From Xiphydria camelus (lineage: Eukaryota; Arthropoda; Insecta; Hymenoptera; Xiphydriidae): a DNA stretch of 64,000 nucleotides. Shown piece by piece: positions 33,418 to 44,395 of the stretch. The translations under genes were made by a program, and so were the position numbers. Positions within the stretch are counted from its first letter, which is position 1; the number at the start of each line of letters is the position of its first letter. Location: contig OY783192.1 of assembly GCA_963678675.1 (NCBI GenBank), forward strand, positions 33,449,250-33,513,249. Reading direction: 5' to 3'. The notes beneath the pieces are model-generated. The model was not told the DNA's origin, did not search any database, and saw only the letters and a program-made list of their open reading frames with translations.

Positions 33418-33654
33418 GCGAAAAGATGTGGTCGCCATCTAATCGGCGGAGCGTTTCGTCCCGGAGTCGGCCTGTCGGCTCAAAATGTACAACAGAGAAT
33501 TTAACAAGTTGAGAGACGACGTTAAAAAATTAAAAGCACAAAACACCGAATATCTCAAAGAAATTCAAAGACTGACCGATGAGCTTGTGGCGAACGAAAA
33601 GTGAGTTCGCCATCTCGTGGCGGAGCGTTTCGTCCTGGAGTCGGCCTGTGGACT
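33418..33654 (+). repeat. Direct repeat pair flanking a small ORF
   Basis: The segment at 33425-33482 (TCGCCATCT, GGCGGAGCGTTTCGTCC, GGAGTCGGCCTGT) is repeated at 33607-33654 with a few changes. Both are in the same frame as the 39-codon ORF between them, translating as AERFV(P/L)ESAC. The arrangement looks like a partial duplication of a coding exon or of a repeat. Confidence 0.7.
33485..33604 (+). CDS. Possible 39-aa coiled-coil micro-ORF
   Basis: An ATG at 33485 opens a 39-residue frame ending in TGA at 33602-33604. The peptide is highly charged and alpha-helical in pattern: MYNREFNKLRDD, then KKLKAQ, EYLKEIQRLTDELV. Leu, Ile and Val fall at heptad-like spacing, which suggests a coiled coil. 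The composition differs from the Arg/Pro-rich chance frames around it. It could be a fragment of a longer coiled-coil protein or transposon ORF. The frame is open upstream to a TAA just before 33440, within the direct repeat. No family is recognised and expression is unknown. Confidence 0.3.
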   Translation: MYNREFNKLRDDVKKLKAQNTEYLKEIQRLTDELVANEK

Positions 33655-33767
33655 CGTCAGTAAGGCTAGGCCGACTCCTGCCTCAGAATTTTCATGATAA
33701 TTATCATCATAATCGGACAGCAAATGGCCAACGCTCGTATAATATAATAATTCAAATGTTAAATTAG

Positions 33768-34478
33768 TCGACATATTTTCATTGCCACAGTCTTGTAGCT
33801 TATAAGAGGACAAATTCAGCAACTGTTAACCCTTTCGTTACCAGTGCCGACTATAATCGGCGTTCGCGAAACGACTTGTGTGTACGGGTGCCGACTATAG
33901 TCGACGTTCGCGGGACGACATGTGTGTACATGTTTCATGTTTTTTATATAATACGATGAAACAGTTGTTACGTGGCTCTTAAAAAAGTGTACATGCAAGA
34001 CAATCACAAAGTGGCGTCGAAAGACGTAAGTCCGAACATCGAAGACTACCGATGTGCAAAGTGCACACTTCGCGGCGCGGTGCCCCGTTCAGTGGCGTCA
34101 CTCTAGCGGAGCGGGCTGCTGTAAGGAAAGGGTTAATATGATGACCTTCATTTGACTTTGAACCAGAAGAATCACGAAATGCGTGCCATGAATTCCAATA
34201 CTTGTTCGAAGACGATAAATGAATGAATTTCAATGTCATTGGGATTGTGTGAAATGTTATTGTTTCTGATGCTTATAAACATTTTAAGCACCTTTTAAAA
34301 TAAATGTTCTACACTAAAGTACAAATCATTCATTCATCGTCTTCGAACAAGTATTGGAATTCATGGCACGCATTTCGTGATTCTTGTCGTTCAAGGTCAA
34401 GTGAAGGTCATCATATTAACAGTTGCTGAATGTGTCCTCTTATAAGCTACAAGACTGTGGTAATGAAAATATGTCGAC
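33768..34478. mobile_element. Foldback element, 150-bp arms
   Basis: The left arm (33768 to about 34225, interrupted) and the right arm (34327-34478) are inverted: CGACATATTTTCATTGCCAC at the left against GTAATGAAAATATGTCG at the right, and AATTCCAATACTTGTTCGAA against TTCGAACAAGTATTGGAATT. A piggyBac-like element occupies a TTAA in the left arm. The uninterrupted right arm keeps the unoccupied TTAA at 34416-34419. Confidence 0.9.
33830..34132. mobile_element. piggyBac-like MITE 1 (TTAA site)
   Basis: The 303-bp element starts CCCTTTCGTTACCAG and ends GTAAGGAAAGGG, with TTAA on both sides (33826-33829 and 34133-34136). The CCC/GGG ends and the TTAA duplication are the hallmarks of piggyBac elements. 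Internal GCCGACTATAATCGGCGTTC is self-complementary and repeated near 33892. Non-autonomous. Confidence 0.88.
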
Positions 34479-34659
34479 CCGTTTGAAATAATACCGATGA
34501 CCTTGATATTTTGAAAAAAAAACTAATTAGAAAATAATTCTTTTCTAATAACAGTATTTGCCACTTCGTATCCAACAATTTTTCCTCTTAATACTTTTTC
34601 ATATCATCAAAGACTGCCGTGATATTTGAGGTGGTCAAGTCAGGTGAAACACCCTGTAT

Positions 34660-34733
34660 AAACCATGTATGATCAAATCTATATATGGAGCATATATACA
34701 AAATATACGCCTATATAACCTTTCCGCCTGGGA
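34660..34733. repeat. Fragment of the foldback at 10091-10339
   Basis: CATGTATGATC, CATATATAC and TTTCCGCCTGGGA follow the order of the right arm of the 10-kb foldback. Confidence 0.45.
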
Positions 34734-34754
34734 GTGTAAATTGGAAAGAATCTA

Positions 34755-34876
34755 CACTGAAAGAAATAACTGCTACTATCAAACAAAATTTTGTCCTGAA
34801 TCAAGAACGTATGATCTTACAAATTTTCAAGAATTCAGATATATTCTTTTGGCACCAGCAATTATTTCTCTCAGTG
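34755..34876 (+). mobile_element. MITE-I, short copy
   Basis: From CACTGAAAGAAATAACTGC to GCAATTATTTCTCTCAGTG, TA on both sides, 122 bp. Interior TCAAGAATTCAGATATATTC resembles 42180-42215. Confidence 0.8.
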
Positions 34877-36313
34877 TAGGATGCAATTCGTGACACTTTT
34901 CCACTGCTAAAAATTCCTCGCCAAACTCAATCGCTCCAACCTCGGGAATATCGATCACCGAAACGTTATATTTCTTGAAAAGAGCGAGGGAGGAACTCCT
35001 GCAAAAAGGAAGGTGATGAAGAGAGGGAAGGAGGGGGAGGGGGACGAACTGCGAGCACTAACCAAATTAGGACCAGAGGCGGTCAACAAAAACAAGAAAA
35101 CCGGAGGTTCTTCCCTTAGTAAGATATGGGGTAGGGGTCGCGACCAAAGTTTTCTGTCCTCGGGTGAATCCGAAGGAAGAGTTTCCGCGGCGCCTGCGGT
35201 AACGAGGCCTTGTAAGTCGTCAAAAACATCCGCCATTTTCAACCCTCCACCACGACGACAAAATACCGTGCGTTTGTATCTTTTTTAAAAAAAAAATAGT
35301 ACCTCCCACACGCGTTCAATAAATAACGCAAGGATTTCTCCACGGGAAATTTATGTCAATTCGATCTTATCGCAAATAGACTTTTATTTATTTCATGTAG
35401 AATAAAAAAGATCATTCATCCCACGCGTTCTCGATTAAACAAACGATTTATTCGGGCATTCAGTCATATCACAACGACGAGGGATGCGGACTCGGTGCCT
35501 CGATAACCCCGCCTGCAGCAGGGCGAGTTTCCCGGCGATCGCGCCACGCTAAGCATCCGCGCATCGAAGCGAGCGTACGGCGCGTCGAAAAACTGAAGCC
35601 CAAAAAAAAGAGAACGCGTCCCGCATTCAATTTCAGCCTTCGTAAAAATAGAGAAAAAAAACAAGAGAAAGAAAGGAGAAGCGAAGGGGAAATCAACGTC
35701 GAAAATGCTGCTCAAAAGCCGAAGGCATGTACGCGAGGGTAGAGAGAGGGTAGGAGACGAGAGAAGGAGAAAAAGAGAGTGACGGGCGACCGACGTTGGC
35801 GCGGGAGGGCAGGAGGGAAGGGTCGCGCCGGTCGGGTAGTTGGGTACTCAGAAACTCGCGGAGACCCCCTAACGAGCTCTTTTCTTCTCTTCCTATTTAT
35901 GTCTGGTTCCTTATTTAACCAACTCCCGTCCGCTAACTCCGTCTCGGTTTGTCCCGCGCTCTCTTTTTTTCCTCCCTCTCTTCCTCTCGTTTCCCCCTCG
36001 GCACTCGCATCCGCCGTCTCTCTCTCGCCTCTCGGCGAAATGCTGAAATTCCTCTCGCGTGGTAGCGAAGCCCTCCCCCCCCTCCGCTCTCTTTATCCAC
36101 ACTCGAATAAAAGTGTCGAGGGTAATATATCGATGCGAAATAAAATGTCGATCCGAACGCTCGACCTTCGACATATTTTCCTCCTATTTTAATCATCACG
36201 GTCCCTCTACGAGGCTTCTCCCTCGTACCTCGAAATTCCTCTTGTATTATATCCTTTCTATTTCTTTTTGCACGGATATTATATATAGGTACGTAATTCA
36301 AATGAGGATCAAT
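34877..36313. other. GC-rich stretch, possible gene start unproven
   Basis: On the minus strand an ATG at 35234-35236 in the context GAAAATGGCG opens an acidic start (MADVFDDLQGLVTAGAAE, then PSDSPEDRKLW) that differs in composition from the surrounding chance frames. No clear splice donor follows before the frame becomes low-complexity. The rest is purine- and pyrimidine-rich sequence with frames up to 182 codons that I do not call. Confidence 0.25.
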
Positions 36314-36315
36314 TA

Positions 36316-36564
36316 TACCGAGAAAACAGTTTATTTGTTGTTGGTAAATGTTTGTTTGAATAAGGCGAAATAAACATTTTACTGGACCAAATAAATCTTC
36401 GTTGAATATAACATTTCTTTGGCACAATCGGATCCTTCGAAGCAACCATTTGAATGAAATAAACATTTTAATAATTAACATATATTTTCTTGTTCTAATG
36501 AAATATCTATTTCGCCATATTTCAAATTAGATTTATTAACTATTAATAAACTGTTTTCGCGGTG
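36316..36564 (+). mobile_element. MITE-C, intact copy
   Basis: From TACCGAGAAAACAGTTTATT to AATAAACTGTTTTCGCGGTG, with TA on both sides. It shares AGGATCCTTCGAAG-type and TTAACATATATTTTCTTGTT interior words with the other copies. Confidence 0.85.
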
Positions 36565-37705
36565 TAGAATCAAATCGAGGAAAATTCTCAATGATCCGTT
36601 GATGTAAAAATCCTTAGAAAGCGTATAAAAAATTGCTTCCGGTATACGAGCATTATTAACCCATTAGTGCTCGCTAGCAGTTGTAGTTGCCGAGCAATGT
36701 TTTATTTGAGACATTGGATTTGGAATTTTTTGCATTTTCTATGCAATTTGTCCGAAAGCTTAATATTATTAAAAAAGAGTACAATTTCTGAAACCAACTG
36801 CTAAACATTGCAGAAGCGATTAATCGAATATCTGCAAGCAAAAATTGTTTGGCAATTGAAAATGACATTGAATATTAATGGCTTGATATCATATCGAGCG
36901 TTGCGAGTATGTGAGTCTAGTTTTAATTCTAGAGCGAGAGAACGCGAGAAACTGTTATATGGAATTGAGATTGAATCCAGAGCAAATTAATCCCGCGTAT
37001 CGTGATTTCCATTGAAACACGAAAAATGAATTAATACGAACGCGAAGATAATCTCCATATTTGCCGATAGATTTCTCAATTTCCCGCGAACGCGCGCGCG
37101 GCAACAACCCCCCCTTTTCACGAGAACCTCATTAACGTCACCGAGGCACGTCGCGGGGGGCGCGACTGCACGGGAATACGAGCCTGCGTCGCGCGCGGCG
37201 CGTTCCCGCGTGTATTATTCGCATATCTACGTAGGGAAAAAAAATGGCGCTGCGACTTGTGCTCCGCGGGCCGCGGGGGGGAGGAAACGAGGGTAGGAGA
37301 GCCGCGACGCACGAATAAAAATGCCTCGTTCGTTGGGTGGTGGGGGGTCGGGGGTGGAGTACTTGAGCGACTTGTGATCTGATCAATAAGCCGGCATAGG
37401 GGATGATTTCGCGACGAACCTCAACGGGGCTCGTTGCGTGCGTGTACGAACGAGGGGAAGGGGGATAAGGGATGTGCGTACGCGCGCGTGTGTGCGTGAT
37501 TAATGCAAAGGCCAGTGACGGAGCCGTTAAGAATTGACCCGGGGGCGCTTAAGCGAGGAAGAAAGGAGGGCGAAACGTCGATAAGTGGAGTTCAGCGATC
37601 GACTTCGAATAATATCGATTTCATTTATAGTATAGATTAGACGCGTCGTGTATAGAAAGAAGAGCGAGTGTTGCTCTTAAATGTTTTTCGAAACTTCCGC
37701 TACGT
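36565..37705. other. Mixed stretch, no gene recognised
   Basis: AT-rich to 37080, then CpG-rich. TTAACCCATTAGTGCTCGC at 36657 looks like one end of a TTAA element, but no partner end was found. Frames of up to 82 codons only. Confidence 0.35.
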
Positions 37706-37707
37706 TG

Positions 37708-37920
37708 CAGTGAGAGAAATAACTCGGTTAAAATGAGAAAACGCATCTGGTTAAGTACATTTAGTTATTCTAACCAAAATACTGGTCAGTTGAACCAAAT
37801 ATTTAGTTATTCTAGTTAGTTTTAGTTAGTTAGTGGATATGGAGGGTCCATATTTCACGAAACGGTTTGATCGTCGTATCCAGGATTTTGGTTAAATTGA
37901 CAAAGTTACTTTTCTCGGTG
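37708..37920 (-). mobile_element. MITE-A, first of a tandem trimer
   Basis: From CAGTGAGAGAAATAACTCGG (after TG) to GTTACTTTTCTCGGTG. It is inverted relative to most other copies and shortened in the middle. It abuts the next copy with no spacer. Confidence 0.85.
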
Positions 37921-38115
37921 CACTGAAAAAAAGTAACTTTCTTAAAATAACAAAATGCATCTGGTTAAACGCACTTAGTTATCCTAATCAAAATGCTGGT
38001 CAATTGAATGAAATAAGTATTTAAGTAATGATTAAGTAATCATTCCAACCAAATGTTCAGTTATTCTAAGCAAAAAATTATCAATTTACCAAACACGAAG
38101 TTACTTTTCTCGGTG
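37921..38115 (-). mobile_element. MITE-A, second of a tandem trimer
   Basis: From CACTGAAAAAAAGTAAC to GTTACTTTTCTCGGTG. It is very close to the third copy (AAGTATTTAAGTAATGATTA in both) but has lost about 60 bp near its right end. Confidence 0.85.
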
Positions 38116-38372
38116 CACTGAGAAAAATAACTTTGTTAAAATAACAAAATGCATCTGGTTAAACGCACTTAATTATCCTAACCAAAATGCTAGTCAATTG
38201 AATCAAATAAGTATTTAAGTAATGATTAAGTAATCACTCCAACCAAATGTTCAGTTATTCTAAGCAAAAAATGGTCAATTTATCAAACAAATGGAGGACC
38301 CATATTTAACGGAAGAATATAATCATCGTCTCTATGACTCTGATTAAATTGACCAAGTTACTTTTCTCGGTG
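38116..38372 (-). mobile_element. MITE-A, third of a tandem trimer
   Basis: From CACTGAGAAAAATAACTTTG to GTTACTTTTCTCGGTG followed by TG. It is complete, at 257 bp. The trimer as a whole is bounded by TG on both sides. Confidence 0.88.
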
Positions 38373-38895
38373 TGTGATTGAGAAAGGGCGCGAGGAGATG
38401 AGCGAACGCCAGGCACGCTACTCCCTTCTCTCGCGGTCCTCCTCATTCTCCCTCCCCTCAACACCTCACCACGCATCGCGTTTCACCCTCACGCAAGATT
38501 TTAGCATCCACAGCAGCGAGGCTAGAAGAAATAAGCTGCTCCTCTCCGATGCGGTGGTAGAGGAGCGAGAGGGAGGAAGGGAGGAATCGCGCGGGTGAGC
38601 TTTCCAAATCCCTCAGTCTGGGTTTGTTTGGACGCGCGCTTGCGGCGGAGCTTGCACGACCGCGCGCCTGGGTGGCAGGAGGAGGGCGTGGCGGGGGCAT
38701 TATAGGAATTGGATTTAAAAGCACTACACTCTTCGAAGCGCGCGAGAGAGGCAGCGAAGGGAAGAAGCCAAGGGGGGGGGGAATAAAAACATTTATCATT
38801 CGCTCGCGGTAAATTATTTGTATTTGTCTCTCCACCTGAATTTCTATCCGGACGAGCTTTTCGCGCCGGCGGTCGATAGTTGACCGAAGAATCTT

Positions 38896-38931
<36 letters not shown>

Positions 38932-39233
38932 CCGGTGCTACCGCGCGGGAAACCGCGTCGAGCTTCGACGCCTGGAAATTGCGGAAATTCATCCCCCGAG
39001 CGTGGCGGAAACTCGGCCGGAGGAAGTCGGGATTAACAAGCTCGACGCGGAGCTTTCCTCTTTTCCTTTTTCGCTCACGACGACGACGAAAAGCGACGCG
39101 GCGCGAAGGTGGTTTATGTGGCGCGAGTTGAAGGTAAAGATAAAGATGAAAATCCGATTCGAGAGTAAAACCTGCCTCTGCATTTATCGCGTCACATCTT
39201 TGCTTCGTTCGTGTAACGCGTCGTTGTTAATGA
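38373..39233. other. GC-rich stretch, no gene recognised
   Basis: Chance frames of up to 156 codons. Includes (GA)n at 38896-38929. Nothing supported. Confidence 0.35.
38896..38929. repeat. (GA)n microsatellite
   Basis: About 17 GA dinucleotides. Confidence 0.95.
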
Positions 39234-39237
39234 TTAA

Positions 39238-39323
39238 CCCCTTAACATACAATGACGTCTAGGAGACGTCATTCATTTCATGTGGCATTGTAGCAAATTC
39301 CGTTTTATTTGTATGTCAAGGGG
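39238..39323. mobile_element. piggyBac-like mini-MITE 2 (86 bp)
   Basis: The ends CCCCTTAACATACAA and TTGTATGTCAAGGGG are inverted with one mismatch in 15, and TTAA flanks both (39234-39237 and 39324-39327). A central palindrome at 39251-39273 (AATGACGTCT against AGACGTCATT) would form a stable hairpin. It is far below autonomous size. Confidence 0.88.
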
Positions 39324-39440
39324 TTAAGCACACTGTCGAAGCGAACGTATTAATTGAGAAATAAAATTCAAATCCGCGTGTGCAAGGAATGACTACAAAA
39401 TGCATCAATGCATCGTTGATATCCACAGATGTGATGTATA

Positions 39441-39735
39441 CATAGAGATAACAGTTTATTTACAGTTAATAAACAAATATACTTGAATACGGCGAAATAT
39501 TTAAATATTCCGCTGAGACAAACAGATACTCGTTAATTATTCCTGGTACTTAACTCTTTAGAATCAAATAAATAGTAATAATTAACAAATATTTTCTAGT
39601 CCCAACAAAATATTTATTTCGCCATATTCAAATATACGTTTATCAATAACAAATCAATTAAAACTTTTCGGCTTTCGCGGCCATCGTCAAAAATAAAAAT
39701 ACAAACCCAAGTACAAATAAATTATTCTCTCGGTG
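39441..39735 (+). mobile_element. MITE-C copy with altered right part
   Basis: The left end CATAGAGATAACAGTTTATT follows TA, and TATTTATTTCGCCATATTCA is typical. After ATCAATAACAAATCAATTAA it runs into TTCGGCTTTCGCGG-type foreign sequence and ends ATTATTCTCTCGGTG. Confidence 0.65.
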
Positions 39736-39796
39736 TGTAGGTAAGTTTGCAATGTAACGTATTGATGAGATGTGTTTTCGCTCGAAAATGCTTGAA

Positions 39797-40067
39797 CATC
39801 GAGAAAACAGTTTATTAATAATTAATGCTTAAATGTGATTTCAAATACCTACTTATTTATTTCGTACCTATTGCATTAAAACAGAAAATATATGTGAATT
39901 ATTAAAATGTTTATTTCATTCAAATGGTTGTCTCGAAGGATCTAATTGTGTCAAATAAATATCGTAATAGTTAACGACTATTTATTCGATCCAATTAAAT
40001 GTTTAATTCACCATATTCAAACAAACATTTATTAACTACGAATAAACTATTATATCTTCTCTCGGTA
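39797..40067 (+). mobile_element. MITE-C copy
   Basis: From CATCGAGAAAACAGTTTATT to TATATCTTCTCTCGGTA. Interior TCGAAGGATCTAATTGTGTC and ACTATTTATTCGATCCAATT match the family. Confidence 0.7.
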
Positions 40068-40864
40068 AAGTATTACACGAACGTTTTACACTATTTACCG
40101 CAGCCATTTACTTTGTTCGCAATAAGTAGATAAACACCGAAACGTATTCGACTGAAAAAAAAAGTTCCAAACGACGTCGGATATTCGTCGTTACTCGCGT
40201 ACCACCCGATATCCGAGCCGATCACAATCGAGAGCCGTCGACTCCGCGATAACGACGGGACGGGCTCGAAATATAAATACAATTTCGCGCCGCGGGAAAA
40301 CGAGAGCCGCGCGGGCTCGAATATTGTAGCCGTCGTCGCCTCGAGGCGCGACGTCGGTTCCTAACGAGCGGCCGTATCGAGGTCCTCGACCTCATCCATC
40401 ACCGCGCGACCGATCTCCGCTCTCTCCCGGCCGGTCCTCAACGTCTCGCTGCGTACACGCGCGCGGTTCTCCCGCGATCCCGGAGCGTCGCGCGCGCGCG
40501 CGATCGGGACCATTATCCGAATTAAAAATCGCTCCACCACGGGAGAGACACTCTCCCCCCCCCTCTCTCTCTCAACTCGGCGCGCGCTGATCTCCGCGCG
40601 TGATTCCTGATTTCCCCAGAGAAAGTTTTCCCAATTTCCGTTCGTTTCGCCGCTGCGAGGAACGGAGACGAAGGAAGAAAGACCCAACCAACCTCCGTGC
40701 GGAAACCTACCGTAGATCGATAGGCATCCGCTAGCCCCCGCTGTATAACCGTCGGGGCGAAATGAAGCGGAGAGACGCCGAAACGCCGTAGAAATCGCGG
40801 TAGGGCGAAGGAGTCGTCTCGCGACGACTGGTCCATTCGCGAGGCGGGACCCCAAATCAAGAAA
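40068..40864. other. GC-rich stretch, no gene recognised
   Basis: CpG-rich with frames of up to 164 codons on the minus strand, Arg/Ser-rich and without motifs. Confidence 0.35.
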
Positions 40865-41215
40865 TGTACGCGTAAATCGTACAACAACTTTAGCTCAAAC
40901 AGATTTTCAGATACGTCAAAGTTGTGCCCTTAACGAATTTCGGCAAGCAAGCATATATTGGCGGCATTATATGATTTCAAAATAATGCAAATAAAGTGCT
41001 AAACGTGTATTCGGTGTAAGAACAATTTTTCGTAAATATATCGCTGTGTTAATCGCAGCGATTAATTTGAATGGCATTATATAATGTAAACAGAATTTAT
41101 TAACAAGCAGTTATTTCTTCAAAGTCATGCGGCAAGATAAACGTAGACTTTAGAGCAATCGATTATCGTAGCTTACATGAAAGTCATAACGATTGTATAA
41201 GCCTCCTGAGTGGAT
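40865..41215 (+). repeat. Dispersed repeat R1, copy 2
   Basis: Same orientation and order as 20935-21305 (ACTTTAGCTCAAACAGATTT, TCGTAAATATATCGCTG, AACGTAGACTTTAGAGC). Identity by eye is about 75-80 percent with several indels. No terminal inverted repeats were seen. Confidence 0.8.
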
Positions 41216-42108
41216 CATTCCGTAACTCCGCAAAAAAAAAACAGTTTATTTTCACTCGAAACCGAGACGCCTGGTCAACGAGGCCGCTGTGCAGTTTCCG
41301 TAGACGTCAAAAGCGGTCGAGCCCGTAGGCGCGGACGGTAACAGGTGCGCGGGGCAATGACGAAACGCAACGGTGCATCGCGGGTGGAGACACCGCCGAA
41401 AAAAGGAGGGCGAGAGAAAAATATACGAGAGCGAGGAGAAAGCGCCGAGGAGAGGAGGACTATATATACTCTCGGATTCCCAGCAGACGCTCGGAAAGCA
41501 ACAGAGAGATAATTTACCGAGAGAAAATATCGCATTGTGTCTGCGCGGGGGCATTATTATATCCCGCTCGGCATTATCCCCGGAGATACGAAGGACGAGG
41601 TAGAAAATGAGGAGTGAGGATGGAAGCGAGCAGTGCTTTGTGCCGTGCACAATAATTGAGAGAGAGAGAAAACACTCCGTCGTCGCGCCCGAGATCTGGC
41701 CGTCGTCGTCGATCCGGGGGGAGTCCTCATTCTGCACTAATTTTGTTCTCCACGGAATTTAGAATCTCCAAGGATAACGTACCGCGTGATAACGCCCGAT
41801 TATTTATCGTTAGCCTTTGGTTGAAATTTAACACTTCCGGGTAAACGCCTTTTCCTCGTCAATGGGGTTCGTCCTCTGCTGACTTCTTTAGATGCTCAAT
41901 TTTAATGGGAAGTGAAGAAATCACTTGCAAGTAGCGTATCAGATAAGCGACGGCGTATAAACGAGGGGAAATTTGAATCTCAGGTAATTTATGTAAGGCG
42001 TCTGTAGGGTCTTACGCAGATGCAATAAAGTGAAGTGTCATTATAGTTCAGGTTTTTTACAGAGAAAAATATGGATAATTTTCTTACGGTTATACGAAGC
42101 TCGAAGTG
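41216..42108. other. GC-rich stretch, no gene recognised
   Basis: The longest frame is 161 codons on the minus strand (41252-41737), Ser/Leu/Pro-rich and without a motif. Confidence 0.35.
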
Positions 42109-42110
42109 TA

Positions 42111-42411
42111 CACTGAGAAAAATAATTGCTGGTGTCAAAGAAATATTTCTCAAATATGATTTTAAACATTTTTAAGAATACAAATTTCTTGTCGAAGAAT
42201 CTAGGTATATTCTTGACCTAAAAGCACCCTCATTAAAACAAGAAATTTTTCCTGTGCTAAAAAAAGCGATTGCTCGAGCCTATCGATGATTGCCTTGCAC
42301 GAGGAAAACTATACCTAGCTTGATCCCCTGAAATTACATACATACATAGGTATATCATGTTTCAGATCGAAGAAATAAATTTGTCGACACCGATAATTAT
42401 TTCTCTCGGTG
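42111..42411 (+). mobile_element. MITE-I, long copy
   Basis: From CACTGAGAAAAATAATTGCT to GATAATTATTTCTCTCGGTG, with TA on both sides (42109-42110 and 42412-42413). 301 bp. It shares its ends and parts of its interior with the 122-bp copy at 34755. Confidence 0.85.
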
Positions 42412-42413
42412 TA

Positions 42414-43405
42414 ATTAAATTTAACGATATACTTGTAATGTGGAAAACGACGCGAACGATCTTGGAGAAATGGTGACTCCACCGTCAAAAAAAAAATCTA
42501 GACACCCCAAAAAACGCTCCGATTTAACGTTCTCCTTCCACACCGCGCGCGTATAAGTACGCGAAATGGGTAGATATACGAAAAGAGAGATATAGGTGGG
42601 CGGGTATGCGAGCTGCACGAAGATTAAATTGAAGCAGACTGGGCAGGGGAGGGGTAGGCGGTTGGCATTGAATTAAACGTTATACGGGGAGCGTGGCATC
42701 GTTATACCGTCGTTATATTAAAACGTAGCAATAAGTAAGGTTTTTCTTCCGCCCAACGTCGTTTCCTCGCGTCGCCCGCCGCGTGCTCGCTCCAGGAGCG
42801 AGGGTCGACGCGAGGCGGGCGGATAGGGGTGGCGAAGGAGGGGAGAGGGAACGCGCGAGATGCCGTGGGAATATCGAAACGTTTCTTAAAATTAATTTCC
42901 CAACGACTACAATTTTCAAAATCAACGCGAAAGGCGCGTAAGATTGCCGAGATTTCTGTCTTTACCGCAATATGACGCGTATTACGAAGGAGAAAAATCG
43001 CTAACGATCACCGAGCAGCGACATCCGCGCACCCCGCGATGTAACTACCCCTCGAAAGCGCGCTCGAAATTTCCTCGAGGGGTCGTACGACATGGCCTCC
43101 GCTCGAGAATGGATAAACAAATATATACGTTTCGCGAAGTCGAGAGGACCCCTCCAATTTGTCCGCGGCGAACGGCTTCTTCGTCTCGCCCCTTCTGCGC
43201 CCCGGAAAAAAGGAGAATATCGTGGGCGAACGCGACCACTCTCTCTCTCTCTCTCTCTTTCTCTTCGGGGTTGCTGCCGAACGCGCGAGAGTCCGTCTCG
43301 CGGTGGCGTCAATTAAACGTCGAGTGGTCGCCAATTAAATTACGGGGTGGGGCGGGTGCGAAGCGAGAAAAAATGCGGGGAGTTTCTTACTCGCTCGACA
43401 AATAT
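42414..43405. other. GC-rich stretch, no gene recognised
   Basis: Frames of up to 160 codons in competing phases; a CT run at 43241-43263. No gene supported. Confidence 0.35.
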
Positions 43406-43407
43406 TG

Positions 43408-43649
43408 CAGGGAGAAAAATAATTAAGTTGAAATAACAAAACGAATCTCTGGTTAAACGCGTTCAGTTGTTTCAACCAAGATACCGGTCAGTTTAATCAA
43501 ATATTTCGTTGTTACAACTGAATGTTTAGTTATTCTAACCAAAGGATGGTAACTTTGAATAAGGAGAAATGGATAATCTATATTTCACCGAGTAGTTTGA
43601 TCATCGTCTCCAAGATTTTGATTAAATTGACCTATTATTTTTCTCTGTG
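43408..43649 (-). mobile_element. MITE-A copy with TG duplication
   Basis: From CAGGGAGAAAAATAATTAAG to CTATTATTTTTCTCTGTG with TG on both sides (43406-43407 and 43650-43651). Minus orientation. It ends only 108 bp before the left end of the large candidate transposon. Confidence 0.85.
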
Positions 43650-44395
43650 TGGGAACTGTAAAGTATCACTACGCTTATCTAGTGGTAGAAATCAAGAAAA
43701 GAGCGAGTATACATTGAGAAAAATGAATTGTTGTAGGTAGTATAATTCTGCTATCTGCACGGAGAGAAATCGTCAGTACTATTTGCCTGAAATTCAGGGA
43801 AAAAATACCCAACTAGTACGGTAATCGTGTTGCATTTGGTCAGTGAGGTAAAAAATATCATGCATTCAAAGAGTTTTTCATGTTCTCGAAAGTAAAATGT
43901 GACCTCTGTATCAAATAAAAAATGTGGTTGGAATAGATGAAAATTATGGCTAAATTCGGGGTAGAAACTGCTACACCGGTACGGTAAAATATACTAACCT
44001 GTACTGAAATTATTACTAACCTCAAGGATTATTTTTGTCCCACCAGTTAGAATATAAATTCACCGTTCAATGTGAAACTTTTTATTCTACGTTTTTATAT
44101 TTTTTATTTATCCGCGAGCAAATTTTCTTCACCTTATTAAGTAGAAATTAATTATTGAGGTAAATAAAAATCGGCCAAATAATGGACAATTTTTCATGAA
44201 AAAATGGTAATTTTTCCCTGCAAATTTTGTATTGCGTTCTCTGTAACGTTTATAAATTTTATTTACTTTTTCGCTACAGAGAACATATGCCCATCTGGCT
44301 CTTTATTATGTTTTAGGATATGGAAAGCAAACAATGAAGAATACAATAATTCAACAGAACATATTATTAGAATTTTTTATTCAAGATTTAACGCA

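Noticed and set aside
36657..36680. TTAACCCATTAGTGC as a fourth piggyBac-like element
   Set aside because: No matching ATGGGTTAA-type right end was found within the following sequence.
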